Below, in pieces: positions 51,786 through 59,705 of a DNA stretch of 64,000 nt. Made by a program: the position numbers and the translations under genes. Position 1 is the stretch's first letter. Each line of letters opens with the position of its first letter. The notes beneath the pieces were generated by a model. The model saw only the letters and a program-made list of their open reading frames with translations, made no database searches and was not told the DNA's origin. This stretch comes from JAWKWA01 sp041397765 (GTDB lineage Bacteria; Pseudomonadota; Alphaproteobacteria; Rhizobiales; Hyphomicrobiaceae). The stretch lies in contig JAWKWA010000014.1 in the NCBI GenBank assembly GCA_041397765.1, positions 34,771 to 98,770 of the forward strand, read 5' to 3'.

Positions 51786-51966
51786 TGCATCCTCCCTCGC
51801 TTCGGCCCCTCGCGACCTCGCATCAGTGCCGGCGGGCCCCTCCCGCCACGGCGATCCTCCGCAGGCGGCCGAGGAGACGTCATGAAAACCTAGACCGCGG
51901 CGGGGATCAATCTCTTGACCCGACGGGACGGCTGCTTGACAAGCCCCGGCTTCGGCGGACGGCCGG

Positions 51967-52728
51967 TCAGGGGATCGACTCGCCGCCGTCGATCACCAGC
52001 GCCTGGCCGGTCATGAAGGAGGACCGGTCGGAGGCGAGGAAGAGGATGGCCTCGGCGATCTCTTCGGGGCGGGCCCAGCGGCCCATCGGGATCTTGTCCT
52101 TCACGTAGCTCTCGATGGCGTCGCGTCCGCCCATCTGGCGGATGAAGGGATCGTTGAAGGGCGTATCGACCCAGCCGGGGCAGAGCGCGTTGAAGCGGAT
52201 ATTGGCGGGACCGTGGTCGAGGGCCATCTGGCGGACCATGGCGACGACGGCATGCTTGGTGGTCGCATAGGCGATCATCTCTCGGTCGATCAGGACGCCC
52301 GAGTTCGACGAGGTGACGATGACCGAGCCGCGGCCCTGGCGGCGCATATGCGGCACGACGAGGCGCGACAGAACGAAATGGGCGCGCACGTTCAGCTGCC
52401 ACGAGCGGTCCATGCCCGCGGGCTCGACCTGCTCGAGCGGACCCTCGACCTGGATGCCGGCATGGCTGTGCAGGATATCGATCCGGCCGTGGCGCGCGAT
52501 CGTATCGGCGATGAGGCGTGCGCAGGCGTCGTCGTCGGTGACGTCGAGGGGCATGGCATCGGCGCGGCCGCCGGCCTCGCGGATCAGCCGTGCGGTCTCC
52601 TCGCCGGCGCCCGGCCTCAGATCGGCGACGACGACGGTCGCGCCCTCGCGCGCCAGGATCATGGCACCGGCGCGGCCGATGCCGGAGCCCGCGGCCGTGA
52701 CGACGGCCAGCCTGCCTTGGAGACTCAT
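51967..52728 (-). CDS. SDR-family dehydrogenase (microcompartment-linked)
   Basis: A 253-residue classical SDR: LAVVTAAGSGIGRAGA, HSHAGIQ (NNAG position), SVIVTSSNSG with active-site Ser, and catalytic YATTKHAVVAM (YxxxK complete). It ends MTGQALVIDGG. RMM loci carry an SDR that interconverts aminoacetone and 1-amino-2-propanol; this gene is the natural candidate because it is first in the divergent operon and next to the kinase. The ATG at 52728 follows GAGGG; the longer frame is less likely. Confidence 0.88.
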   Translation of the reverse strand: MSLQGRLAVVTAAGSGIGRAGAMILAREGATVVVADLRPGAGEETARLIREAGGRADAMPLDVTDDDACARLIADTIARHGRIDILHSHAGIQVEGPLEQVEPAGMDRSWQLNVRAHFVLSRLVVPHMRRQGRGSVIVTSSNSGVLIDREMIAYATTKHAVVAMVRQMALDHGPANIRFNALCPGWVDTPFNDPFIRQMGGRDAIESYVKDKIPMGRWARPEEIAEAILFLASDRSSFMTGQALVIDGGESIP

Positions 52729-52781
52729 GTCCGATCCCTCATGAAGCCAGTTTGCCGGCCATCCGATGCACGGCTGCAACG

Positions 52782-52811
52782 CCTGTCAAGTTTGGCAAGC
52801 GACCTGTCAAG
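52782..52811. promoter_or_regulatory. Direct repeats, candidate AraC-family operator
   Basis: CCTGTCAAG at 52782-52790 and again at 52803-52811, exactly 21 bp apart. They are centred in the 136-base divergent region, 53 bases from the start of either operon. Two identical half-sites spaced by two helical turns are the classical AraC/XylS binding arrangement, and an AraC regulator is encoded in the minus-strand operon. Confidence 0.55.
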
Positions 52812-52864
52812 CCTCGAATCAGGTAGATGTGTATCTTGCCTTTGAATCACAAAGGGTTGGACCG

Positions 52865-54139
52865 TTGAGCGAAGAGAAGCTCCAGTTCCTCGAGAAGTCC
52901 AAGACCTTCTGGAATCCGGCCAAGGTCGAGGCATGGCAGGCCATGGAGGTCGATCTCGTGATCGACCGCCGCGAAGGCTATCTGCTCTACGACATGGACG
53001 GCCGGCGGCTGATCGACGTCCACCTCAACGGCGGCACATACAATCTCGGTCACCGCAATCCCGAGCTCGTCGCCGTCATGAACGCGGCGACGCAGCGCTT
53101 CGACATCGGCAACCACCATTTCCCCTCGCTGGCGCGCACCGCGCTCGCCGAGGCGCTGGCGGCCTGCTCGCCGGGCGACCTGCAATACACGATCTACGGC
53201 GCGGGCGGCGCGGAGGCGATCGACATCGCCATCAAGACCGCGCGTCACGCCATGCAGAAGCGCAAGATCGTCTCGATCATCCGCGCCTATCACGGTCATA
53301 CCGGCCTTGCGGTGAAGACGGGTGCGGAGCGGTTCTCCAAGACCTTCCTCTCGGAGGATCGCGACGGCGAGTTCGTGCAGGTGCCGTTCAACGATCTCGA
53401 CGCCATGGAGGATGCGCTGCGGCGGCGGGACGTGGCGGCGGTCATCATGGAGACGATCCCGGCGACCTACGGCTTCCCGATGCCCAAGGAGGGCTATCTG
53501 CCGGCGGTCAAGGCGCTGTGCGAGCGTTACGACGCGCTCTACATCGCCGACGAGGTGCAGACCGGGCTCATGCGCTGCGGCACGGTGTGGGGCATCACCA
53601 AATACAATGTCGTGCCGGACATGATCGTCACCGGCAAGGGCATCACCGGCGGGCTCTATCCGATCTCGTGCTGCGTGGTGTCGGCGCGCCATGCCAAATG
53701 GCTGCACGAGGACGGCTTTGCACACATGTCGACGGCGGGCGGCGGCGAGATCGGCTGCATCGTGGCGATGAAGGTGCTCGAGATCATCCAGCGGCCGGAG
53801 GTCGCCTCGATGGTCGCCTACGCCTCCAACTACATCCGCGCCGGCCTCAACCAGATCCAGGATCTCTATCCGGACTTCTTCACCGGCATCCGCCAGAACG
53901 GCGTGGTGATGGGGCTCGAGTTCAACCATCCCGAGGGCGCCAAGCCCGTCATGAAGCACCTCTACCGCAACGGCGTGTGGGCGATCTTCTCGACGCTCGA
54001 TCCGCGCGTCTTGCAGTTCAAGCCCGGCATCCTGATGACGCAGGCGCTGTCGGAGGAGCTGCTCAGGCGCGTCGAGGTCGCGATCGGCCTTGCGCGGCGC
54101 GAGGTGATGGGGACGAGCGGCCGGCGGCGGAGCGCGTGA
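52865..54139 (+). CDS. Class-III aminotransferase-fold PLP enzyme (amino-alcohol phosphate lyase candidate)
   Basis: A 424-residue fold-type I PLP enzyme: GRRLIDVHLNGGTYNLGHRNPEL, TIYGAGGAEAIDIAIKTAR, the YHGHTGLAVKTG loop, DEVQTGLMR (Asp to PLP nitrogen), and predicted Schiff-base Lys258 in VTGKGITGG. Class III includes ethanolamine-phosphate and 1-amino-2-propanol-phosphate lyases that eliminate phosphate and ammonia. In RMM microcompartments this enzyme makes propionaldehyde from the kinase product. TTG at 52865 with AAGGG upstream is the best start; GTG 52829 is an alternative. The next gene begins 2 bases after its stop. Confidence 0.9.
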   Translation: MSEEKLQFLEKSKTFWNPAKVEAWQAMEVDLVIDRREGYLLYDMDGRRLIDVHLNGGTYNLGHRNPELVAVMNAATQRFDIGNHHFPSLARTALAEALAACSPGDLQYTIYGAGGAEAIDIAIKTARHAMQKRKIVSIIRAYHGHTGLAVKTGAERFSKTFLSEDRDGEFVQVPFNDLDAMEDALRRRDVAAVIMETIPATYGFPMPKEGYLPAVKALCERYDALYIADEVQTGLMRCGTVWGITKYNVVPDMIVTGKGITGGLYPISCCVVSARHAKWLHEDGFAHMSTAGGGEIGCIVAMKVLEIIQRPEVASMVAYASNYIRAGLNQIQDLYPDFFTGIRQNGVVMGLEFNHPEGAKPVMKHLYRNGVWAIFSTLDPRVLQFKPGILMTQALSEELLRRVEVAIGLARREVMGTSGRRRSA

Positions 54140-54140
54140 C

Positions 54141-55751
54141 ATGAACCCTGCGCTCAAGATCCTCGCCGACAGCAACGAGACGGAAGGCGCGCTGAAGGCG
54201 CGCGCCGACATGGTGCTCGAGCGCGCCAAATGGGCGGCCGAGGTGTTCCACCGCTACGACCGGGGGCGCACCTTCGCGATCGCCGAGGCAGTGGCGAACG
54301 CGGCCTTCCAGCATGCCGAGCGCTATGCCGAATGGGCGGTGCGGGAGACCGGCTTCGGTGTCGTCGAGCACAAGCGCATCAAGAACGAGCTGACGAGCCG
54401 CGCCTTCCTCGACTACTACCGCGACTGGGATTTCGTCTCGCCGCGCACCGATCAGGCGACGAAGATCGTCGAGATCCCGCGTCCGGCGGGGGTGATCTTC
54501 GCGCTCATCCCTTCGACCAATCCGATCTCGACCGTCAATTTCAAGATCCTGTGCGCGATGATGACGCGCAATGCCATCGTCGTCTCGCCGCATCCGGCGG
54601 CGCGCGAATGCTCGGTCGATGCGGCGCGGCTGCTGGCGCGGGCCGCCGAGGAGGCAGGGGCACCCGACGGCATCATCCAGGTTATCGAACGGCCGACACT
54701 GGCGCTCATCGAGGAGTTCATGGGGTCGGACAAGACCGACGTGATCCTCGCGACCGGCGGCACCGCCATGGTGCGCTCGGCCTATTCGTCGTCCAATCCG
54801 GCGATCGGCGTCGGTCCGGGGAATGCTCCCGTGATGGTCGACGAGAGCGCCGACCTGAAGCTCGCGGCCGGCCATATCGTCGAGAGCAAGTCGTTCGACA
54901 ACTCGGTGCTTTGCACCAACGAATCGGTGCTCATCACGCTCGCCGCCGTGGAGAAGGAGCTGGCGCGCGAGCTGACGCGAGCGGGCTGTCATGTCTGCTC
55001 GGAGGAGGAGACGTCGCGCCTGCGGGCCTATCTCTTCCATGAGCGCGGCTTCAACGTCGAGGCGCTCGGGCGCGATGCGACGTGGATCGCCGAGCAGGCC
55101 GGCATCCGCGTCGCCAATCAGACCAAGGTGCTGGTGACGCCGATCGATCTCATCGGTGTCGACGAGCCTCTGTCGCGCGAGAAGCTCTGTCCGGTGCTCG
55201 CCATGTTCGTCGCCGACAGCCGGTCGCAGGCGCTGACGATGGCGCGCGCCGTGCTGCGCTTCACGGGCGCGGGCCATTCGGCGGCGATCCATTCGCGCGA
55301 TCCCCAGACGATCGTCGACTATGCGGCGGCGGTCGAGGTCTATCGCGTCGTCGTCAATGCACCCTGCAGCCAGGGTGCAGCCGGGTTCCAGACCAATCTC
55401 GCGCCGACTTTCACGATCGGCACCGGCTTCTACGGGCGCTCGTCGATCGGCGAGAACATCGGCCCGCAGCATCTGGTGCACTGGACGCGCATCGCCTTCC
55501 ACAAGGGCGAGCGCGATCTCGCCGGCTCGATCTCGCGCGCCTCGATGGACTTCAAGGGGCCCTTGCCCGAGGCGCCGTCGGACGGCGTGCCGGGAAAATC
55601 GGCGGCGGCGCTATCGAGCGGGCGCGGCATGGCACGCGGCGGCGGTGGATCGGGCGGGCCGGCGCCGTCGGGCGATCCCTCCTATCACCAGCTTCGCGAG
55701 GAAATCCGGCGCATCATCGCGCAGGAGCTCGCCCAGGCTCTCAAGGGTTGA
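54141..55751 (+). CDS. Microcompartment aldehyde dehydrogenase (EutE/PduP-like, probably CoA-acylating)
   Basis: A 536-residue dehydrogenase. The catalytic region contains SKSFDNSVLCTNESVLI (predicted Cys258), and the fold opens with IPRPAGVIFALIPSTNPISTVNFK, close to EutE/PduP. These enzymes convert aldehyde to acyl-CoA with NAD+ and CoA. After about residue 465 a Gly/Ser/Pro-rich linker leads to a final amphipathic helix (SYHQLREEIRRIIAQELAQA, residues 514-533), which is the design of an encapsulation peptide binding the shell. It is the core enzyme of the locus, probably recycling NADH with the SDR. Confidence 0.92.
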   Translation: MNPALKILADSNETEGALKARADMVLERAKWAAEVFHRYDRGRTFAIAEAVANAAFQHAERYAEWAVRETGFGVVEHKRIKNELTSRAFLDYYRDWDFVSPRTDQATKIVEIPRPAGVIFALIPSTNPISTVNFKILCAMMTRNAIVVSPHPAARECSVDAARLLARAAEEAGAPDGIIQVIERPTLALIEEFMGSDKTDVILATGGTAMVRSAYSSSNPAIGVGPGNAPVMVDESADLKLAAGHIVESKSFDNSVLCTNESVLITLAAVEKELARELTRAGCHVCSEEETSRLRAYLFHERGFNVEALGRDATWIAEQAGIRVANQTKVLVTPIDLIGVDEPLSREKLCPVLAMFVADSRSQALTMARAVLRFTGAGHSAAIHSRDPQTIVDYAAAVEVYRVVVNAPCSQGAAGFQTNLAPTFTIGTGFYGRSSIGENIGPQHLVHWTRIAFHKGERDLAGSISRASMDFKGPLPEAPSDGVPGKSAAALSSGRGMARGGGGSGGPAPSGDPSYHQLREEIRRIIAQELAQALKG

Positions 55752-55754
55752 GAC

Positions 55755-56366
55755 ATGGCCGAGCTCAGATCCTTCATCTTCCTCGACCGGCTGCAACCGC
55801 AGACCATGTGCTATCTCTCGACATGGATCCGCGGCTCGCTGCCGCGTGCCGACGTCGCGGCGCAGATCATCGAGGTGGCGCCGGGTCTCGACATCGAGGC
55901 GCTGACCGACGTCGCGCTGAAGCACACCATGGTGAAGGCCGGCGTGCTCGTCGTCGAGCGGCAGTACGGCTATCTGGAATTCCATGCGCGGGCGACCTCG
56001 GTCGTCAAGGCGGCTGCGGCGGAGATCCTCGATGAGCTCGGCACGACGCCCGACCGGGCGATGCGGCCGCAGATCCTCGCCTCGCGCATCATCACGCGCA
56101 TCGACCACCAGCACGCCTTCCTCATCAACCGCAACAAGATCGGCTCGATGGTGATCGGCGGCGAGTCGGTGTTCGTGCTCGAGATGCAGCCGGCCTCCTA
56201 TGCGATCCTCGCGTGCAACGAGGCGGAGAAGGCGGCGAACATCAAGGTCGTCGACTATCGCATGATCGGTGCAACGGGCCGCGTCTATCTCTCGGGCACG
56301 GAAGGGGAGATCCGCAATGCACGCGAGGCCGCCATGGCGGCACTCACCGATTTCCGGGCGCGATAG
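55755..56366 (+). CDS. Tandem-domain BMC shell protein (BMC-T), first copy
   Basis: A 203-residue protein with two consecutive BMC domains. The first covers residues about 1-95, starting ELRSFIFLDRLQPQTMCYL; the second from about 105, with MVIGGESVFVLEMQPASYAILACNEAEKAANIKVVDYRMIG. A trimer of it forms a pseudohexameric shell tile. The N-terminal 'LQPQTMCYLSTW' is of the type seen in RMM-class BMC-T proteins. It follows the dehydrogenase by 3 bases. Confidence 0.9.
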   Translation: MAELRSFIFLDRLQPQTMCYLSTWIRGSLPRADVAAQIIEVAPGLDIEALTDVALKHTMVKAGVLVVERQYGYLEFHARATSVVKAAAAEILDELGTTPDRAMRPQILASRIITRIDHQHAFLINRNKIGSMVIGGESVFVLEMQPASYAILACNEAEKAANIKVVDYRMIGATGRVYLSGTEGEIRNAREAAMAALTDFRAR

Positions 56367-56375
56367 GGGGCGGGC

Positions 56376-56861
56376 GTGGACAGCGAAACGATCCGCAGCC
56401 TGGTTCGCGACGTGCTCTCGGAGGAGATCGCGCGGTTCCGCGAGGCGCGAGGGCTCGGCGCCGGCAGGTCGCCCAGTCCGCAGGTCTGCGAGGAGATCGT
56501 GTCGATCCGCTCGGACGAGGAGCTTTCGGGCTTCGTCGCGCGGCTCTGCGAGATCCTGAAGGACGGTCGCAGCCGCGAGGAGATCGAGAGCGGACGCTGG
56601 GTGTTCCGGCTCGGCACCGGCTCGGGCGGGGCGAGCGCGGCGGCCGGCAGCCGCTACATGCCGGGCGGAGCGCCGGTGTCGCCGGCGGCCAAGGTCGACC
56701 AGGTGGCGCGCATCGAGCGCGGCATGGTGTCCGAGCGCCAGATCGAGGCGCTGCCTGACGGCACGACGCGGCTCGTGATCGGCAAGGCAGTGCGCTTCAC
56801 GCCGCTCGCGCGCGATCGTCTGAGGTTGCGCGGCATCGCCATCGAGAGGAGCGCGACATGA
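56376..56861 (+). CDS. Microcompartment-locus protein of unknown function
   Basis: A 161-residue protein between shell genes. It begins with an amphipathic helix (DSETIRSLVRDVLSEEIARF) like those that target cargo to shells. A globular segment, a Gly/Ala-rich linker (about residues 88-105) and a C-terminal domain ending ALPDGTTRLVIGKAVRFTPLARDRLRLRGIAIER follow. The closing TPLARDxxRxxGI motif occurs in other microcompartment-associated proteins, but I know no activity for it. A GTG start after AGGGGG; the stop overlaps the BMC-P start (ATGA). The position suggests a structural or cargo-organising role. Confidence 0.75.
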   Translation: MDSETIRSLVRDVLSEEIARFREARGLGAGRSPSPQVCEEIVSIRSDEELSGFVARLCEILKDGRSREEIESGRWVFRLGTGSGGASAAAGSRYMPGGAPVSPAAKVDQVARIERGMVSERQIEALPDGTTRLVIGKAVRFTPLARDRLRLRGIAIERSAT

Positions 56862-57103
56862 TCAAGGGGCGGGTCAAGGGGCGGTTCTGGGCGACGAAGC
56901 GCATCGGCACGCTGCCGCAGGGGGCGCTGCTCGATGTCGAGCTCGACAACGGGTCGCGCCTCATCGCGTTCGATCCGCTGGGCTGCGGCGAGGGCGAGCT
57001 CGTGCTGATTACGCAAGGGTCGGTGGCGGCCGCCTATTTCGAGAAGATCAAGGCGCCGGTCGATGCGCTCATCATCGGATCGATCGACGAGGAGAAGCGG
57101 TGA
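56858..57103 (+). CDS. BMC-P shell pentamer (EutN/CcmL family)
   Basis: An 81-residue protein of the EutN/CcmL family that forms pentameric vertices closing the shell: MIKGRVKGRFWATKRIGTLPQGALLDVEL, FDPLGCGEGELVLITQGSVAA and DALIIGSID follow the family closely. It is the only pentamer gene in the locus, as required for a closed polyhedron. It overlaps the upstream gene by 4 bases. Confidence 0.96.
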   Translation: MIKGRVKGRFWATKRIGTLPQGALLDVELDNGSRLIAFDPLGCGEGELVLITQGSVAAAYFEKIKAPVDALIIGSIDEEKR

Positions 57104-57158
57104 GGAAGGCCGGCCGGCACGGAGCACCGCACAAGAGAGACGAAGGAGATTGTCAGGC

Positions 57159-57443
57159 ATGTCGAACCAGGCCATCGGAATGATCGAAACCAAGGGCTAT
57201 GTCGCGGCACTCGCCGCGGCGGACGCCATGGTGAAGGCGGCGAATGTGACGATCGTGGCGCGCGAGCAGGTCGGCGACGGGCTCGTCGCGGTGGTGATCC
57301 GCGGCGATGTCGGCGCGGTGAAGGCGGCGACGGAGGCCGGGGCCGAGACCGCCAATCAGGTCGGCGAGCTCGTCTCGGTGCACGTCATTCCGCGGCCGCA
57401 TCCCGATCTCGGCAGCAGCTTCGCGGCGATCAAGTCGGATTGA
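57159..57443 (+). CDS. BMC-H shell hexamer
   Basis: A 94-residue single-domain BMC protein: AIGMIETKGYVAALAAADAMVKAANVTIVAREQVGDGLVAVVIRGDVGAVKAATEAGAETA. This is the standard PduA/CcmK fold that tiles shell facets. The pore loop corresponding to PduA KIGSG reads EQVGDG, implying a distinct pore. AAGGAG lies about 10 bases upstream of the ATG. Confidence 0.97.
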   Translation: MSNQAIGMIETKGYVAALAAADAMVKAANVTIVAREQVGDGLVAVVIRGDVGAVKAATEAGAETANQVGELVSVHVIPRPHPDLGSSFAAIKSD

Positions 57444-57588
57444 GTCGGCCGGCGGCGGCCGACCTGTCGGGTGCATGGCGGCCCGCATCGGGGCGGGCCT
57501 GTCGCGCGGCCAAACTGTCTGCCTCGAGCATGTCGCCGCCCGCGCGAGGTGATGGCGGCGCCACGACATGCTCCGGCGCGAGGAAGCG

Positions 57589-58218
57589 ATGACCGATCTG
57601 CGCGTCTATCTCAGCATCGACGAGCTGCAGCCGCAGTTCGCGGCCTATCTGTCGACGCCGATGCGGGCGCGCGGCTATCCCCCGCTCGTCGGCGATCACA
57701 GCCTGATCGTGGAGGTGGCGCCGGCGCTCGCCATCCATCGGATCGCGGATCTGGCGCTGAAGGCGGCGCCCGATCTGGAGCCCGGCATGCTCTACACCGA
57801 GCGGCAGTTCGGATTGATCGAGCTGCACGACCGCGACAGGGACGTGGTGGCCGCGGCAGGGCGCGCGATCCTTCAGGGCATCGGTGCGTCGGCCGGAGCG
57901 CAGATCAAGCCGGTGACGTTGTTCTCCGACATCATCGAGGCCGTGTCCGACCAGCATGCGGTGATCCTCAATCGCACGCGCGAGGCGTCGATGATCCTGC
58001 CGGGGCAGTCGCTGCTGGTCTACGAGATGGTGCCGGCGCTGTTCGCGGCGATCGCGGCCAACGAGGCGGAGAAGGCGGCGCCTGCTGCGACGCTCGTCGA
58101 TGTGCAGATGATCGGCGCCTCGGGGCGGGTGTTCATGGCAGGCAGTACCGCCGATCTCAGGCGCGCCAAGGAGCGCATCGCCGAGACGCTCGCCGGCATA
58201 GAAGGGCGGGCCGCCTGA
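57589..58218 (+). CDS. Tandem-domain BMC shell protein (BMC-T), second copy
   Basis: A 209-residue protein with two BMC domains, paralogous to the first BMC-T (shared DELQPQFAAYLST, EVAPALAIHRIADLALK, LLVYEMVPALFAAIAANEAEKAA, VDVQMIGASGRVFMAG). It is the last gene of the operon, 145 bases after BMC-H. Two distinct BMC-T paralogues in a locus are typical of RMM-class compartments. The ATG at 57589 follows GAGGAA; ATG 57568 would add seven residues. Confidence 0.9.
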   Translation: MTDLRVYLSIDELQPQFAAYLSTPMRARGYPPLVGDHSLIVEVAPALAIHRIADLALKAAPDLEPGMLYTERQFGLIELHDRDRDVVAAAGRAILQGIGASAGAQIKPVTLFSDIIEAVSDQHAVILNRTREASMILPGQSLLVYEMVPALFAAIAANEAEKAAPAATLVDVQMIGASGRVFMAGSTADLRRAKERIAETLAGIEGRAA

Positions 58219-58262
58219 GGCGAGAAACCGCTGCCGGCACGGTGCACGCCGGCTCCCGGCGC

Positions 58263-59105
58263 TCAGCCCGGGCAGCTCACGGTCACGACATTTCCCATGT
58301 CGGCGCCGAACACCTTCAGGATGTTGGCTTCCTCGCCGGCCGGTGCGGGCGTGCGGCCGATCGTCGTCGGGTCGGCAACCGCATCGGCTGCAGCCGCGGC
58401 CGTATCCGTCGGATTGTCGGCGAACGAATTGGCGAGGTCCTGGATGCTCGACTGGACATCGCTGGAGAGGTCCGGCGAAAGCTGGCCAGGCTGCATGTCG
58501 GCGAGCGACGTCGTCTCGTCCTCCTCCGGCCGGATCGCCGCGGTGCAACCCTCGGGGGCCGCCTCCGACAGTGTGATCGGCGCGGTCTCGGCATAGGAAA
58601 AGGCGATGAAGTATGACGGATCGTAGATCGCGAAGCTGAAGGCCGGCGCCTCGGCGAGAATGGGCTTCTCGAAAGGCAGCGTGAAATGGAGCGTGAGCTT
58701 GCCGTCCTCGTAGGTGAGGGCGGCATCGACCGGCTTGGCGAAGGCGAGCCGCTCCCCGGCGAGCTCGGCGAAGGTGAAATAGTCGAACTCCTCGAGACCT
58801 TCCATGTTGGTGGCGAGCAGCTCGGTCAGCTCGGTGGGCTCGTATTTGCCATCGCCGTTGGTGTCGAGGCCGTCGAGCGCGTCGGCAGCGAAAGCGTCGT
58901 CGAAGGTCCAGGCATTGCGGATGCCCGTCACCGTGCCCTTGTCGTAGAGCACCCTCTCGGTGGCCACGATCCAGACATGCGGGTGGGCGAGCGCGCGATC
59001 GGCCGGCGCGGCGAGCAAGGCGGCGGCCGCGGTTGCTCCAAGAGCGGCCGGTCCGATGCCTCTATGCAAGCGGCGCCGGGGGGCGGGGTCAGAGCGCATC
59101 CTCAT
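58263..59105 (-). CDS. DUF1007 family periplasmic protein with an EF-hand loop
   Basis: A 280-residue exported protein (twin basic start, signal to about residue 40, AHPHVW at the mature N terminus). DUF1007 proteins begin with a conserved HPHVW and accompany metal (zinc, nickel) uptake genes. A canonical EF-hand loop, DTNGDGKYEPTE, near residue 80 gives a likely Ca2+ site. The C-terminal part is a helix/coil region with an Ala/Asp-rich segment. It is the last gene of the six-gene operon. Confidence 0.9.
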   Translation of the reverse strand: MRMRSDPAPRRRLHRGIGPAALGATAAAALLAAPADRALAHPHVWIVATERVLYDKGTVTGIRNAWTFDDAFAADALDGLDTNGDGKYEPTELTELLATNMEGLEEFDYFTFAELAGERLAFAKPVDAALTYEDGKLTLHFTLPFEKPILAEAPAFSFAIYDPSYFIAFSYAETAPITLSEAAPEGCTAAIRPEEDETTSLADMQPGQLSPDLSSDVQSSIQDLANSFADNPTDTAAAAADAVADPTTIGRTPAPAGEEANILKVFGADMGNVVTVSCPG

Positions 59106-59113
59106 TCTCGTCC

Positions 59114-59695
59114 TCAGTTCGACTGCCAGGGCTCGACGCTGTCGGCGGCGATGCTGTAGCCCGCATCTGCGAGCCCGGTGAAGGAAGTCTCGGTGCGGAT
59201 CGTGCCGGTGACACGCACAGGATCGAACATGCCACCGATCTCGATGCCGCTCTCGGACTTCACGAAGATGATCTGGTTGGCGGGTGGCGGCGGCACATGG
59301 ATGCAGGCGCCGACGAAGGGCACGAGCAGGAACTCCTTCACCGTCGTCGCCTCGAAATCGAGCGGCACGATATAGCCGCCGATCGAGACCTTCTCGCCGT
59401 CGAGGGCGGCGACCACGGCGGGCGGCTCGGCGGCGGCGGTGTCGGGCACCTTGCGCGACATCCACTGGCCCTCGGGGATCGCCATCTGCGCTGGATCCTT
59501 GCTGGCACTCGCGCCGGAGAAGAACGTTTTCTTCTTCTTCTTCGCGGCGGGATCGGGCGGCGGCAGGAGATCGGCCCATTGCAGGTCGCGGACGCCCGGA
59601 CCGGCGAAGAGCGTGCCGGCGGGCGCGGAAAAGAGGATGACGGCGGCGAGAAGGAGGGCTGCCGCGAGCGGTCCGGTCTTCGGCGACATCTGCAT
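59114..59695 (-). CDS. DUF3299 domain exported protein
   Basis: A 193-residue protein with a signal peptide (LAAALLLAAVILFSAPAG) and a DUF3299 domain: VSIGGYIVPLDFEATTVKEFLLVPFVGACIHVPPPPANQIIFV. The ACIHVPPPPANQ motif with Cys and His is the family's likely metal-binding site. It has a Lys-rich run (AAKKKKKT) near residue 50. A good GAGGAG site precedes 59695. DUF3299 genes occur with FtsX-type ABC modules in zinc-responsive operons such as zrgABCDE of Vibrio. Confidence 0.9.
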   Translation of the reverse strand: MQMSPKTGPLAAALLLAAVILFSAPAGTLFAGPGVRDLQWADLLPPPDPAAKKKKKTFFSGASASKDPAQMAIPEGQWMSRKVPDTAAAEPPAVVAALDGEKVSIGGYIVPLDFEATTVKEFLLVPFVGACIHVPPPPANQIIFVKSESGIEIGGMFDPVRVTGTIRTETSFTGLADAGYSIAADSVEPWQSN

Positions 59696-59705
59696 GCGGC
59701 TCCTC

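Noticed and set aside
52865..58218. An ethanolamine (Eut) or classical propanediol (Pdu) microcompartment
   Set aside because: There is no ethanolamine lyase, EutT/EutQ, PduL-type phosphotransacylase or alcohol dehydrogenase in the operon; the kinase plus class-III PLP enzyme points to the RMM class. The diol dehydratase at 33833 is a separate operon with a different orientation.
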